Below are positions 1-13,400 of a stretch of DNA of 64,000 bases, piece after piece. The stretch is taken from NCBI GenBank assembly GCA_003344405.1, contig NOWV01000174.1:103266-167265 (forward strand), in the 5' to 3' direction. Within the stretch, counting starts at the first letter, position 1. Each line of letters opens with the position of its first letter. The stretch is from Trichoplax sp. H2. Its lineage: Eukaryota; Placozoa; Uniplacotomia; Trichoplacea. The notes under the pieces are model-generated. The model was not told the DNA's origin. It did not search any database and saw only the letters and a list, made by a program, of their open reading frames with translations. The position numbers and the translations under genes were made by a program.

Positions 1-431
1 TTGCTGCGCTGTTGATATTTAGGTGTTTCAATTTCATTGATAAATCTAGGTAGTTCTAAGTTCATATACAGCTTTTCTTATTAACTGAATGATTTTAAAT
101 GTTTACAGTATAGTAGCAACACTATAATTATAGGGATACACGTTTATTTATTTAAATCGCTATGTTTGTTGTTACAAATTGAATTATATATTACAAAAAT
201 TATTAAAGATGATTCAAGATATTCTTGCACGCGGATAAGATTGGTACTGATTATTCTCATTTAAAAAGATAATTAGGCTACGATGGTTGTCGAGCGTGAA
301 TATACGTCCATATAGATGATGTCTTATCTAGACAGCCTTAAATTCCTAGTAATTATCTTGCCCTTAAAACAATATACATATAAAATTCACCTGCGCAAGA
401 TCATTCACGTACGGTAACAGACAACTAAGAC
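1..431. other. Left-edge intergenic DNA, possible partial exon
   Basis: This stretch lies downstream of the DTD1 stop. Most of it is AT-rich and unremarkable. The first 55 bases, read on the minus strand, are open after a CTTAG acceptor-like site and would encode a peptide starting LPRFINEIETPKYQ, which looks coding in composition. It runs off the window and I recognise no family, so it is only a candidate exon of a neighbouring gene. Confidence 0.3.
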
Positions 432-2063
432 CTACTTAGCGGTCTGAGGAGATTCTAGTTGGTATGTTACAGGTCCATCATTGCGGATATCAATTTGCAT
501 ATAAGCACCGAATAATCCATCTAAGTCAGGAGTAAACGATTTCAATATTTTTAATATTTTAGTAATATGCGCGAAGCATGTTTCATATATTCAATATTTT
601 ATAATGCAGTCAGTACCACATCCACCGACCTTTAATTGCTTCAGGTTTATAGGAAGATCTCAGCTGCGATAAGAATTTTTCATAGAGCTGTTTCGATGAA
701 TCTGCAGCCATAGCGTTATGGAAATCTAGCTTATTTCCTTTTAATACACTATACAATGTGAACTAGCAAAAACAATAAATGGAATTTTTATTTCTCAGAA
801 GATCGATTACCGGTCGATGTAGTTCGTATTTTCTGTGTATGTTGCATTATTACTTATTAGTGATTGCGAATATGTTGAAATTATCTATTCGGTCGGAGCT
901 CTATCACTAAATGATAATTATTAGTAGACCATGCATGAGCTAAGCCCTAGAGGCCCATTCAATTCCAGTAAAAGTACAGTACGATAAGTGTATCCAACTA
1001 GCATTAAATACCTGCTATGCTAACGAGTTTAGCTCATCATAATAGGATTGCAGTTTCCATTTCTAGAATGCCTATCACATACTTGACTGAGTTTATTGTC
1101 GTATCACTCACTGAGTCTACTTTCGTATAACTAGTGTCACGAACAGGCACTACACATTGGCAGCCACTGCCATTTTGCTAATTACGCTGTACTGTATATA
1201 TATCACTAGTCTATATATTGTCATTACCTGGCTAACACATAATATTTCTAAATTTTTTTCCATGACATTCTTTGTCCAACGTTTCTCTCCATCTTCAAAT
1301 AATCTTAGGCTTAAAACCTTCCTAGAACTGCATATACAAATTATTTCAATCTATTCCTTTTCATACATTTTAAAACAAGAGACTGATTTCATATTAAGAG
1401 TACACCCTATTCACTTTAGGTAAACATAAGGAGAAATGATTAGATTATTAAGAGATTTTATCTGACGTCTAACATGTAATCAAGATCTTTATCTGTGTCA
1501 TATCTTGATATGCCAATCAATATACAGAGTCCTCTACCGATTGAGCTGATTAATTCACCATCAACTAGAATAGCATTATGTTTGAAATACATGAGATTAG
1601 TTACGTTAAGGCAAACATTCATTCGCTACGCAGTCTAACTACAGTACTACTTGATAAAAGCGTCACTGTACTCGGTCGTTTTTAAATGCATGCTATGATA
1701 CAGCGTCTTTAATTTCGTTTTAGATACATTCACAGGGGGAAATTATAACTAAAACTAACGTGCAAATACAGTAGTTTATACCGATATCTACTAAAATATC
1801 TGATACGGAAATAATATTGCTGTAGTTTACTATCACAGAAGAAGAAATTTAATAGCAAGCTATCGATGGAATCATTCCACCTTGAAATTGCAGAAACATA
1901 TAGTCCTCTATACTGTAGTAACTGTACTGTACTGTAGACTACCTTACAGTACATCTAGGTAGTCATTTACTTCTTTAGCAGTCGTCTACCGCATATCATC
2001 TCCAACACCTAACAACTAACCTGTCACACTAGCAGCTGTAACACGCTGGATTAAAGCTTTCAT
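432..2063 (-). CDS. DTD1: D-aminoacyl-tRNA deacylase 1 (DTD1)
   Basis: DTD hydrolyses D-amino acids (and glycine mischarged on tRNA-Ala) from tRNA in the cytosol. I assembled five exons on the minus strand: 2063-2021, 1564-1474, 1321-1228, 762-630 and 520-432. Phases are consistent throughout, giving about 149 aa. It begins MKALIQRVTAASVTVDGELI, the typical DTD start. The conserved SQFTL motif sits at about residues 75-79, split across the exon 3/4 junction. The Gly-Pro motif that reaches into the partner active site is seen as NDGPVT near residues 134-139. The KGNK and DFHNAM segments also match the family. The protein stops soon after LESPQ, so it has the bacterial-like short length without the charged C-terminal tail of vertebrate DTD1. 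It is divergent from CFAP70, with about 1 kb between start codons. Intron 1 carries a small TACAG/CTGTA array. Confidence 0.94.
1912..1953. repeat. Small TACAG/CTGTA cluster in DTD1 intron 1
   Basis: CTGTAGTAACTGTACTGTAC followed by GTAGACTACCTTACAGTAC is the same pentamer family as the intergenic arrays, here in the first intron, a few hundred bases from the divergent promoter. Confidence 0.65.
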
Positions 2064-3068
2064 GTCTTTCTACTAACTGTTCATATAAATAATAATTTTG
2101 AATTCGTTTTATTCAGGTCAGTTTGCCTTGCTTCTAAGTGTACTGTATAGAATTGAGGGCTTATAGCATGCAAAATATGATTCGCCAGGTTTCATCAATA
2201 GTTATGGAGATGGTTATTGCACTACTAAGACATGGAGGTGTCTCATACAAACGTCCATTATTTACAGTTAAAGCTAAGCCAGAGCACAATGTCGCATACG
2301 CCAGCATTAGCCGACAATACTGTCGACCACGAATGACTGTTATAGTGTACAGTGTACAATACAGTATATTGTACATCGCACTGTACTGTACACTTGGGAT
2401 TCTACCGTACTGTACAGTGTACAGTACAGTACAGTACTGTACTGTAGATGCTTCTCCCAAAGAGACTCTAGTACAGTACAGTACTGTACTAAAACTTACT
2501 GGAACCTTTCGTCCTGGAGGACTACTGTACAGTACAGTACACTGCCAATTTCGAACAAGATAACTCTTCAAAGACGAACGCTAACGCCAAGATAGCTACT
2601 GGCGTCACTATAATAATGAAGCCAACATCGCTCTTTCTTCGATGGAAATATTCTCTCTGCGGTATACTGTTCGTTGTATGACTGCAGTCGAACTTAGTAA
2701 CAAGTGGCCACAGTAGCAGCTGCATCAACAAGTAACACACAAGAGCCATGTTGTATCGTACTACAGTCTACAGTACTCTGCTGCATGGCGCGTACTGTAC
2801 GGTCAAGGAGCGTTAGTATACCTTTATGCGCAGCTGCGAACAAAGTTACTATGGAAACATAGGTAACTTTGCAAGCATGAACAGGATGACTTGTTGTCAT
2901 TTAATATTAACTGCAAGTACTGGTGTAGATGCTAAGCTGTTTGCTATACTGCATAAAATTACTATTATAGAAAATACTACTTTAATAATACTCGTATAGC
3001 CAATCTACAACAGATCACCTTTTACACTTCACTGCAAATTAATCAATACGCAAAAGCGTTGATCAATA
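2064..3068. promoter_or_regulatory. Divergent DTD1/CFAP70 promoter region
   Basis: This is the roughly 1 kb between the start codons of two divergently transcribed genes, so it should hold both promoters. I could not place a TATA box or other core element with confidence. Its main visible feature is the palindromic TACAG/CTGTA array at about 2337-2555. No further coding sequence is apparent; long reading frames here run through the repeat and are composed of it. Confidence 0.6.
2337..2555. repeat. TACAG/CTGTA pentamer array (palindromic GTAC repeats)
   Basis: Repeated TACAG units are followed by inverted CTGTA units, producing self-complementary strings such as GTACAGTACAGTACTGTAC (about 2420-2445). 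Several clusters occur between unique sequence. The same pentamers recur upstream of other genes in this window. Confidence 0.85.
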
Positions 3069-6000
3069 ATGGCTAATCAAGAAGATACCGAGAAGAGACA
3101 ACGGACTTCAGAAACAATCACCATTTCTGTTGTACGAGGAAGAAATTTGGTAGGTTACTTCGCCTCTATTATTTATCATTATTAATCGAAAAGACATTAA
3201 TCAATCAGTAAACTTCATAAAATCCATAACATATATTGTATAATAACTGTACAAGTAAGGTGACAGTAAACGAAATTTAATTCTGGCTAATGATAGGTAG
3301 TGACTATATGCTGCCAAAATTTTATAGCAAATATCCTAATCATTGTGTAACTTAAATTTATTTTATAATCTCTATTTTTATCTAAACTTTAGAAAAGTAC
3401 GAAAAATGAAACATTGACATCTACTGTAAAAATAGAATTTGGGCATAATGTAATTGGAGAATCCTCAAAAATCGAAGGAAAATCAGACTACACCGTCGAT
3501 TATAATTATAATGCATCATGGTCGTGCTCCTTAATTGATCCCTTAGCTCTTGATGATTTAGTTTACAAGCCTGTTATAGGTAAGAGCAGCTATCTACTAT
3601 GAAAATATCTGCGATAATATTTCGCTTTTGCTGAAATTTGAATTATCATGAAATGTGTACCAATAATTTAAACTATAATATCATTCACTCAAAGACGGTA
3701 ATGCCTTGTTGTAATCTCATCATTATATTAATAGTTAGCGTAACGGAAGTTTTATCACGAGAGAGAAAACAGAAGGAAGAACGAAGTATTTTACTAGGCC
3801 AAACTTGCATCGATTTGTTACCACTATTGAAAGGTTGGTCAATTGATGTGGATCAAAGAGCTGCAATAGATTAATCAATATTAAATTATAATCACAAATA
3901 CGCTCAATAAAAAATTAGGTGAGGAAAGGTTTACTGTGCGTCAACCTTTATTTCCACCCAATCCACATGCTGATGGTCACACCGATACATTTTCCAATGT
4001 AAGTGTTGAGAAATTGTAACCGCTGACTAACAATATGATCATAATCAATTTTTAATATATATTCATGTATGCATGTACACGCTACTACTCAATCAACCTA
4101 GCTTCCACAGATAGAAGTGGAAATATCAACTGCTGAGCCATTACTTTCTGAGTCAGAAATTGCTGGAAGGTTAGATTTCGTTTAAAAATTGAAATAATTG
4201 ACTATATTATAGATGCAATTGATCACTTGCTAATTTAAGTTTATAATTTCTTTTATTTCTATGAAATTAGTAACATGTTTAGCTTTAGAGTTGAGTCAGC
4301 TTACGCTGTTCCTGAAGTATGGCATCAGAGTAATTTAGCGTATCATTACGTAACTGCAACCCCTATTCCGGTTAGTCAAGATAAAGAAGTGTACGCTACA
4401 ATTGCTAACGGCAACTTGAAAAGTGCCATGGAAAGAGAAGGGCCTGGAGCTCAGAGAAAATGGGCTAGTACCATCAATATAACAAATCATGCAAGCTATA
4501 TTATCAATAGGTAGATTAATAGCTGATAACACAGTCGATTCATATATTGTAATTTATTAGATTTGTATTACTAATAGTTAGGTTATATAGCTTGAACGTC
4601 AATATTAATCTAAAGTTTTAAATATTCTTAGCAACTTACCAGTCGTTCCATTCAAAGATGAAGACGGCGATCTAACAAAAAGAGAGGTAATCATATTATT
4701 TATTTTATGTGACTATGGCTGAAGTTATTAACATATCATCATATATATATACATATGTATCAGGATCATCAATTTCGAGTGGAATGCGAAACCGACAGAT
4801 CACGCGTTACCTGGAACGCAGAGAGACGCTGCTGGATGGATTCAGATGCCGTTTCTATGTAAATTACACTCTTGTATATAAAAGATCTTACAGATGGTAT
4901 TAAAAACTATTGTATACTTAATTCTTATCTATTCTACTTATTCTTTAGCTTTAAAACTAGGATTGCTCATCATCGGGTTTGGCCTATTGAAATTATGAAA
5001 GTTTTACCACAAACACAAACAAAGACGAGGAAGGGTGCTCATGAAGAAGAACTATCAATACATTTCCATGGCGTTGCTTACGTTGATTTTGCTCCTTTAT
5101 TATACCCTGGAGGTAAGCCAGCCGTACCCTTAATCATTTACATGTAGCCGTCAATAACTTTCGTGCATCGATGTAATTAATTTCTATTTCGTAGCTCAAA
5201 GACTTCGTGGTGCATATTTAGTACAACCCTTTTCAGAGAGTGAAATACAGGATAAGGTAATTTAATTCATCGTAAAAATGAAAATATGAATTTAAAATTA
5301 TGTAACGACTCTGTAATTTAATCATGCAATATTTTTCAATCGTAGGTCGAACATCGTAGTATTGCTGATGAAGCGGCACAAATTGTTAGCGGTTTAAATC
5401 GCAGCGTTACATCTGCTATTGGCAAAAAAACTAAGAAAACTACACAGGTACGATCTTTGAGTTAAAATTAATTGGAGTTATAATAATGCCATTAATTGAT
5501 ATACGATGCTATTACTTGCCATAAATATTTAGTCGGTTACCAATAAACAATCCGACGGAACTGTTGCTGATGGTGATGGAACTGGAACTGAAGCACAGGT
5601 ATGCGTTATATCTGATATTATTTCTAACAATCAAAGACAATCGTTAAATCATTAGAATTTATCCTAATTAAATAAGTAATACCTTTTATAATTTGATACA
5701 GGCTTATCTTGAAAATAAGACATTCATCATGATAGAGATATGCTTAGACAAACCGCTTGTACCTAAACGACCACCTTCATCTCTAGCAAAGAGGTGCTTA
5801 ATAATAAATTATTGCTACTAAAGATAGAATTAATTGAACTAAATGCCAATAACTTATGTTTACTTTGCATAGAGTTTCAGAATATATTCCACCACGATCA
5901 ATTTTTCCAACGCGTATTAGAAGTGCTCAAAAAACTTTAGACAGTTATCACAAACAAGTTGATCACGTTGCCAAGTTAATATTAAATGAGTATCGGCTTC

Positions 6001-9000
6001 TGAATAAAGGCATTTTAGGAAATCATCATATGCCTCAAGATACAGAAATTGTGGATGAGAGGTAACCATGTATTGACATTAGTACAGTACAGCTAAATTG
6101 AAGTTTACAGCATAACTTTACGATGTATAATCATTCATCTTAGGCGAAAGGAGCTACTTTACGAACTAAATACTTCTGGAAAGTATTTTGCTTTCAAAGA
6201 GCAGATGAAGGTATACTCGTATATCCTGTTTATGAACACGAAATTGAGTAAATGATATCGTTAACCTAACTAGAAATCATCAGATTATAGTCTATTGTAA
6301 TAGAAACGTTAATTACATCTACATTTAAGGCTATAAGTCTTCTGATATTATCTTACGTGCAATATCATAAATATCTAATATATTTTTTATTGTAAAATAT
6401 GTTACTTTGGCATTTTAATCAACCAATTCATAATCTTTAATAAATCCTCTGTAAACAAAGTTAAGAAAGCTATGCACGTAATTTATTTAGTACTATCTTA
6501 CTTCACAAACGTAGTGAGATAATATTAGGTAGTCTAAACATTAAAATAAAAACGCGTTAGATAATCTAGCAATTTTATCTATATTATTTATTTGATATTC
6601 AATTAATTAAGTAATTACTGTACCCTTTAAATTACTCGGGCATTTTGGACACTACAGCATGCAATAGTGAAGGTTGTACGAGAAAAGTTTCTAATAACGA
6701 AACCTTTCGAAGATAAAGATCAACTTAGTGTAAGCTATAATCATTTTAAATCCATAAAAATTATCGATAGCCAGTTTATTTCTTGAATCAAAATTATTAA
6801 CTTTGTGTCTCTGATTAATTATGACTATTTTTTAGAATTTTCTGAGTGAACTATATTCTTACTTAATCGATGAAATGCATGTTGGCTTAAGCAAGGTTTG
6901 TTATGATGAGCAATGATATTCATTGTATCTAAAAGTTGCTGACAAAGCATTTATAGACGGTTAAATTAAAATTTCTATTAAATATCTATATGGCATAAAT
7001 TTCAAACTGCAAGGCAATACTCAGTTTTATACTACCTATATCAACTGTTTAGGCATTATCAATGAAAGATGATGCACCACCTCCAGTTACTGTGATTGAT
7101 GCAAACATGATGAAACACTTTGCTAAGGAAGCTGAAGTATGCTTACAGATATAATATTATCTTTCGTAAATTATAGATTTTAATCTATAGGTATCGAAAT
7201 TAAGTGATATACAAAATCGCATTTGCAATAGTTAATGATCTACTTCCTTTATAATTTATTATAATAGGAGAATGGAAATTATGAACTAGCAGCAAGATAT
7301 TATCAAGAAGTAATACTTTATAATCACATTTTAGTTTTAAGAATGGCAATTGTTTACATGCGAAATGATTATCATTTTTCATGATGTTTAACGCGTAAAT
7401 GGATGATACGTAATTGCTCTATAATAATGGTAATAATTTGTTTAATCCGTAGCGACTTGCATGTAATAAGAACGATCCCTGTCACTGGTTCGATTATGGT
7501 ACATTTTGCTTACTAATCGGCGATATCAATAAGGTATTTAACTATATTTATTTACATATTCTAACACTTAAACTATGCTACACGGTAGCCTGGCTCAATA
7601 ACTGAACTGATTTTATCTCATACTATATATAATTTAAATTTCAATCATTAGGCGGAAGAATGTTTTAAAGAAGCACTAACAATTAATCAACAATTTGTAC
7701 CTGGGTATAATATAGCATAATTACCTATCCGATAGTTACTTGCTATACGATAGAAAACTAAGCTCTACCTCTATTTTCAGTTTAATCCTTTATGGCATTG
7801 TTTGTCATATGGATGAGCGAAACGACGAAGCAGAAACATTTTTAGAAGCGGCGACTACCGTGGAACATGATAATATCTTGGCATGGACAATCTTAGGTAT
7901 AATTCCCGATTGCAATCTAGTAGCTAGTTTTTGCGTAATCAAGCAGTAGTGCACGTATAAATACATAAGCAAAATTTTGATACATTCATTCTTTTAATGG
8001 GAATATTCTTTAGGTTTATTTTATAACAGTATCGAAAAGGAGATATTCGCCGAAATGGCATTAAAAGAAGCTTGTAGATTAAATTTATTACAAGCTGAAA
8101 AAATCGATTGCAATAATCTGGAAACGACCAGTGATGATCATCAGTTGAATAGTGATGCTAAATTGAATAAAGATAAGGATAAAGAAATTGCTCTTGAAGC
8201 TACGGAATCACAAAGCATAGAAGCAGAAATAAGCCGAACTGTAGCTGAAAGTGACAAGCACGAATCACCAGTCGGCGATCATCAAATCCCAAGTAATTAG
8301 AATTAATATCATTTAAGTATTGATTCAGTAACCTTTCATAAGCCAACAATGATTTTAGCTTATACATTCACACAATTTGAATTTGCTATAAAAGGTACTC
8401 ATTCGTTGGAAGCAACACCATCGCATTCATTGAAAGTATCGAATACAACGAGCAAGAAGGGTACAACACAAAAACGAGGTAGTAGACAAGTAAGCAGAGG
8501 GAATACATCAACATTCTTACAGGGAAAATCTGGATTATCGAATATCGCCGCTAACAAAAATAGAGCTCAATCAGCGCTTAGTGGCGGGTGGTCTAACCCA
8601 GACACTGAGATTGGTTCTTTCCCTGCTGGAGTAGTTCAACCGACTGAGATTCCTCCACCACCACCACGTCCTATAACCCCTATACCTGATCAAAGCACGT
8701 ATATGCGTGCTGCACAGTTTCTTCTTCGAGTTAATGCCTTTCAGGTATAACAGGTTTTATTCTTAAATTGTACATATTCCTAGCATAACTTTATTAGGAT
8801 CAGAAACACTGCTTCGGTAGCAAGATCCGCCAAAACTAGTTATGACTCTTTAAATAATTTCATTCGATTTTCTATTGCAATGACTGTAGATGTGCGAAAA
8901 AGCCTTAGGAGCAGAATTAATTCAGTATCCTAAAAGCGATCTTCCAACGCAGTATTACTTACATTTAGCTCAACTTAAGCTTCAAATGAAACAGTACGAT

Positions 9001-10076
9001 GTGGCTGAAAGAAATATTGAAGAAGCTTTAATCCATGACTATACTGTAGGCATATGGGAATAATAGTCCAACTGAAAATTGAATAATAAGTAAATTAACT
9101 ATTTCTATAATAACATTTTTATAAATAGAACTCCAATTGTTGGGCTATACTTGGCCATATCAAATACTTAACCAGCAATTATAAGGAGGCACGCAGCGCT
9201 TATGAACGAACTCTAGCTCTAATAGATACTGCAGATAATATGCATATTATCTATCTGAGATTGGCATCAATATATCTGGGTGAAAAATTGGTTAGTAGCA
9301 ACGCTATAGTATTAGCACCGTAATTTTTTTAGATAAATAGTATTGCGGATTTATTTTAATGAAATTAATTTCAAAACTTCGTAATGACCATCGTACAAAC
9401 AGTATGAAAATGCCAAGAATACATTCTTGCTGGCTTGTAAGCATTCGCCATCCTGCTTATCCTGGCTAGGCGTTGGGATTGCTTGTTACAGGGTTTGTAT
9501 ATTGCATTAGCGGTTTCGTACTATAATTCTTTTATGGTAATTTAATTAAACCAAAACAAATGCTGTTATATTATATTTTACTACTATTAGATGGGAGATT
9601 TATCAGAAGCAGAAGAAGCTTTATCTGAAGCTAATGTTTTAAACAATCATGATGCAGAAGTATGGGGCTATCTTTCATTGGTCTGCTTAAGGGTAAGCAA
9701 ATTGCGTAGCACTAAGTTGCTAAAATTATTGAATAGCATTTTGTTTCATACAAGCTAATTTCAACTGTTACTATGATGTATAGACCAATCGGGAAGAGGA
9801 AGCTGAACAGGCTTATAAATATGCGCTAAAGGTAAGTTTCTCAATCTTGTTTGCTAATGTAGGTATGCATCTACTAGCTTATGTTAGTACACGCATTTCG
9901 CTTATACGACGATTCCAAACAAAATGTCGAGGTGATAATTAATGTACTAATCCTAGACTGCTTAAAACGTAAATTAGGTTGGATTATCCAATAAAGAATT
10001 ACTTCAAGAGATTAATGAACAGCAGAAAGTGATCGGATTTGGAAATCCTCTTGTATCTACTATATTATCACAGTAA
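3069..10076 (+). CDS. CFAP70: Cilia- and flagella-associated protein 70 (CFAP70/TTC18)
   Basis: CFAP70 is an axonemal TPR protein of motile cilia. I placed 30 in-frame exons: 3069-3149, 3393-3579, 3735-3833, 3919-3998, 4111-4169, 4271-4510, 4632-4686, 4764-4858, 4949-5112, 5195-5256, 5346-5447, 5533-5598, 5702-5793, 5873-6061, 6144-6210, 6658-6729, 6836-6895, 7053-7136, 7268-7309, 7453-7533, 7652-7704, 7781-7896, 8014-8292, 8395-8744, 8890-9045, 9129-9290, 9403-9492, 9591-9692, 9784-9831 and 9978-10076, giving about 1143 aa, close to the human length. Matching segments are [85 protein letters not shown] and the terminal VIGFGNP. TPR-like helices occur around residues 615-700 and 910-1100. Between them lies a Ser/Thr-rich linker with a PPPPPRP run in exon 24. 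The exon 13 donor (GTGCTT) is weak but preserves phase. Confidence 0.97.
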
Positions 10077-10444
10077 CATTATTTCAAATGGCACTATTTA
10101 ACGATTGCATAAGATTACTAGTTCGAAAATGTTAATTAATTTTAAGGACATCGACTACGGAATGAACGACTAGTATGTAATTTTTCTGTATGATACACAT
10201 AATCTAACAATGATGATTGATAAATTTATAGTCAATGCTAAGATCGATATTTTACGAACTATAATTTTCGGTGAAATTTAACATTTCATATCATTTATTG
10301 TATAACATTCGACTGTACAATGTATTAAATATTGGTAGAGCATGACAACGTCGTTGCCAAATAAAAATCAATGATTTTAGAAATACGATATCCCCCACTT
10401 ATTCACTATTGCTTAAGTTAATGGCCATATAAAACAAGGCGTAT
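10077..10444. other. 3'-3' spacer between CFAP70 and ERLEC1
   Basis: This is 368 bases between two convergent stop codons. It must contain both 3' UTRs and polyadenylation signals; an AATAAA on the plus strand follows a run near 10361 (AAATAAAAATC). No pentamer array and no further gene are seen. Confidence 0.6.
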
Positions 10445-13400
10445 TTATGGTGATTTTATTATCCCGAATTCGTCCCTTGAGCCAAGAAGCTTACAGATTC
10501 CGACGGATTCTATCTGTAATATTCCAATACAGTAAATAAAGCTTGTGAGTTCTTCAACATCTGCTATCTGTATCTTCTCTATTACATTGACACAACTTAC
10601 CACAAGGATATAGGAACATGTACTTGGTTCAAGGAGATACATGGCAATAGCATTGGGTGTAGTGAGATCGTTTCGGCATCTATGTATATTATATAAATTA
10701 AAATTGTTACGCTATATTTTAATTCTAACCATTACATGAACCATAGAAGGTATCTGCTACATAAGTTCACAGAAAATGTTGGAAACATATGATTTTCTTA
10801 CCTTAATCTAACAACAACTTTTCTTGGCATAGCGGTAGCATCACAAACATCGCCTTTACCAAAGAATAATTCCATTGTGCTAATAAATAAATTACAATGG
10901 TTTAATTCCATGTAATTAATTCAATTTTTTATCGCCGTGGAGTGGACAATTTTTTTCTTTTAAGTATACAGTTCCAGTCGAATAATTTAACTACAATACC
11001 TTTTATGAGCAGAGTCCTTTTTACTATTAATGAACCATCTTTTATGTTCCTAATTGATAGTACAATAGAATAAGTTTAGTAAACGTAATATAAACAACAA
11101 CTTAACCTTACACATGTGATAATAATATCTCACATTTACGTCCCAAGTTCCCAATAGAATGACGGTTTTACCAGATACTTGATCCTTAGATATTCCAACA
11201 ATTAAAATGTTATATTAGATAGCGCATGACAAAATAGTACGATATTCCCAACTGATTAAATTGTGTTAACCTCGTGGTACTGTTTTACATATCGTCCATA
11301 ACAAAACTCGTATTTCCACCAGCCGCCTTCTCCCTTGAAAATAGCAATAACTATAAGCTTAACGCTAATGCATTGGAGTACGTTGAATAAATATATATCT
11401 TACGCCATTTAAACAAAAGGTGCCCTTCAGAAAGTTTTTCATCGGGTCTTCCCCTGAAACGGCACTAGCAACAGGATCTTTTTTTCCACTAACGCTAGGA
11501 ATACCTTGCTTGCTCTAATTTAATGTCAATAAAAATAGTAAAGATTTAGCTAAAGTTTAATGAAATCTGTTGCTGATAGTTTAAAAATTTTTGCAAATAC
11601 TTACTGAGACCTCGTACATAACGTTCCTATTTTGCAATTTTAGAATACTATCTTTGAGTTCTAATTCTGCTTTAGGAACACTAGCGGCCATTAATAGTTA
11701 CAGAATATAAGTTTAGTCTTTAAACTCAAATAGTTACACTTAATAGAGATAACAATAACGTACAATCTTAGGACTTAAATTTACCTAGGAGAATCACTAA
11801 CGCTGTGACAATGAATCTGATTGATAACTTCTTCCTTAGGCCTATTACAATAATTCATATGATACAAGGCCGTGATTATGCTATATTTGATATAATCGAA
11901 TCATCTATCAACATTTTACATTACTATTTCTTCCTCTCGAACCTGTAGTTCTTATTTTTACACATTAAATGTGTTGCGACTACAACTTCGTATTCACATG
12001 TTATAACTTCCTTTAAAATTATAATCTGTAATAACAGAGCGATTTATCAAGAATTAATTTACCCAAGTGCTTTAGCTTACATATAGATATTTCATTCTTT
12101 GTCGCATTAGTTATGCAACGTTAGTAGTACAGAATACCTCGTCCTTGGCATTTTCATCACAAATATAGTAAACGCTTGTCTGACGTGGTTTATCATTAGC
12201 TAGGTCACAAGGTGTACCATCAGTCATAACTAACTTATAGTATGGGAAATCTTTACTTGCGATGGTCTTTGTTGGAATCTAATTTAAGATTCAAAATTCT
12301 TAACAACTGACGCGAATACCGCAATAAAGGAGAATCCAATTCTGATATCACTGAAAGTAATAGCAGTAAGGAATACTAAAGATCTTACTTTTTCATCATT
12401 TGGCGTAACTGGCAACTCTGAAATTAAAGATGTATTCATTATTAGAGGTATTATGAATTACTGCATATCTCGATAAGTAAAGCTAAATTACGTACTGCTT
12501 TTCTTGTACGCGCCGAGTACGTAGTGATGATCGAAGCTCTGCAAAGAGTAAAAAATTAGAGTACCGTATTCGCTTATATTGTAGTTCTTCTAGACATTCT
12601 ACAACTGTGTCGATGAAGATAAGATTTTCATAGGTACTATTTCTAGAGTAATTACTCACCCCTTTACTATTTTCATGAAATTGATTTACATGTCGTCCAT
12701 GACAAAGTTCATAACTCCAGTATCCTTCCATCTATTCGTAAAAGATCGTTGATACGTTAATTATAAATTATTTATTTTTAAGCAAAGTACAAACTAATTC
12801 GACCGACTATCATTTCCTTACTAATGAAGAGTGATGAGTATCATTTCTACCCAAGTATCTCATTCTTAAGATGAAAATATCATTGAAATATATAGCAAAT
12901 TAGCTGCTATATTGCATAATCCTACATTTGGGATGATGTTGTTACGTACTGTCCATTTACAAACTTACCCTGTAAGTGCAACGTTTCTTACTAAATAGCG
13001 TCGATAATAAAATTTCAGGTGGTTCAGTATCACTTCTATCTGATTCTTTGGTTGCCTACCATCAAAATAGAAGTGATGACTTACAGCGTTACTGTCTGGC
13101 TTTACATGTTAATGGTCTGATAGCAATAATTTAGCAAACATGTTCTTACAACGATCTCGGTTCGACTATTGCCAACAATAACGACACGGTAAACCCTATA
13201 TGATGCACATACAAATATTCTCATTTTGATATACCTTTTGGTTCTCCTTCTTCGGCAGAACACATTCGTATTGTTCATTATTCGATGTTATCATGGACAT
13301 CTTTTCGATTTCATCATTTCCTTTCTAATGGTAATAATGATAATAATAATTACGAACTAATATGACTTACTGAACAGAAAGTTTATGACCTTTTAAGACG

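Noticed and set aside
2138-2571. Overlapping 140-codon open frames on both strands upstream of CFAP70
   Set aside because: They run through the TACAG/CTGTA array, whose period avoids stops on both strands; the peptides are translated repeat.
12483-12731. Continuous 82-codon minus-strand reading through ERLEC1 exons 4 and 5
   Set aside because: The middle does not resemble ERLEC1. Splicing GTGAGT to TTTGCAG restores SFDHHYVLGAYKKS, which does match, so the continuous frame reads through an intron.
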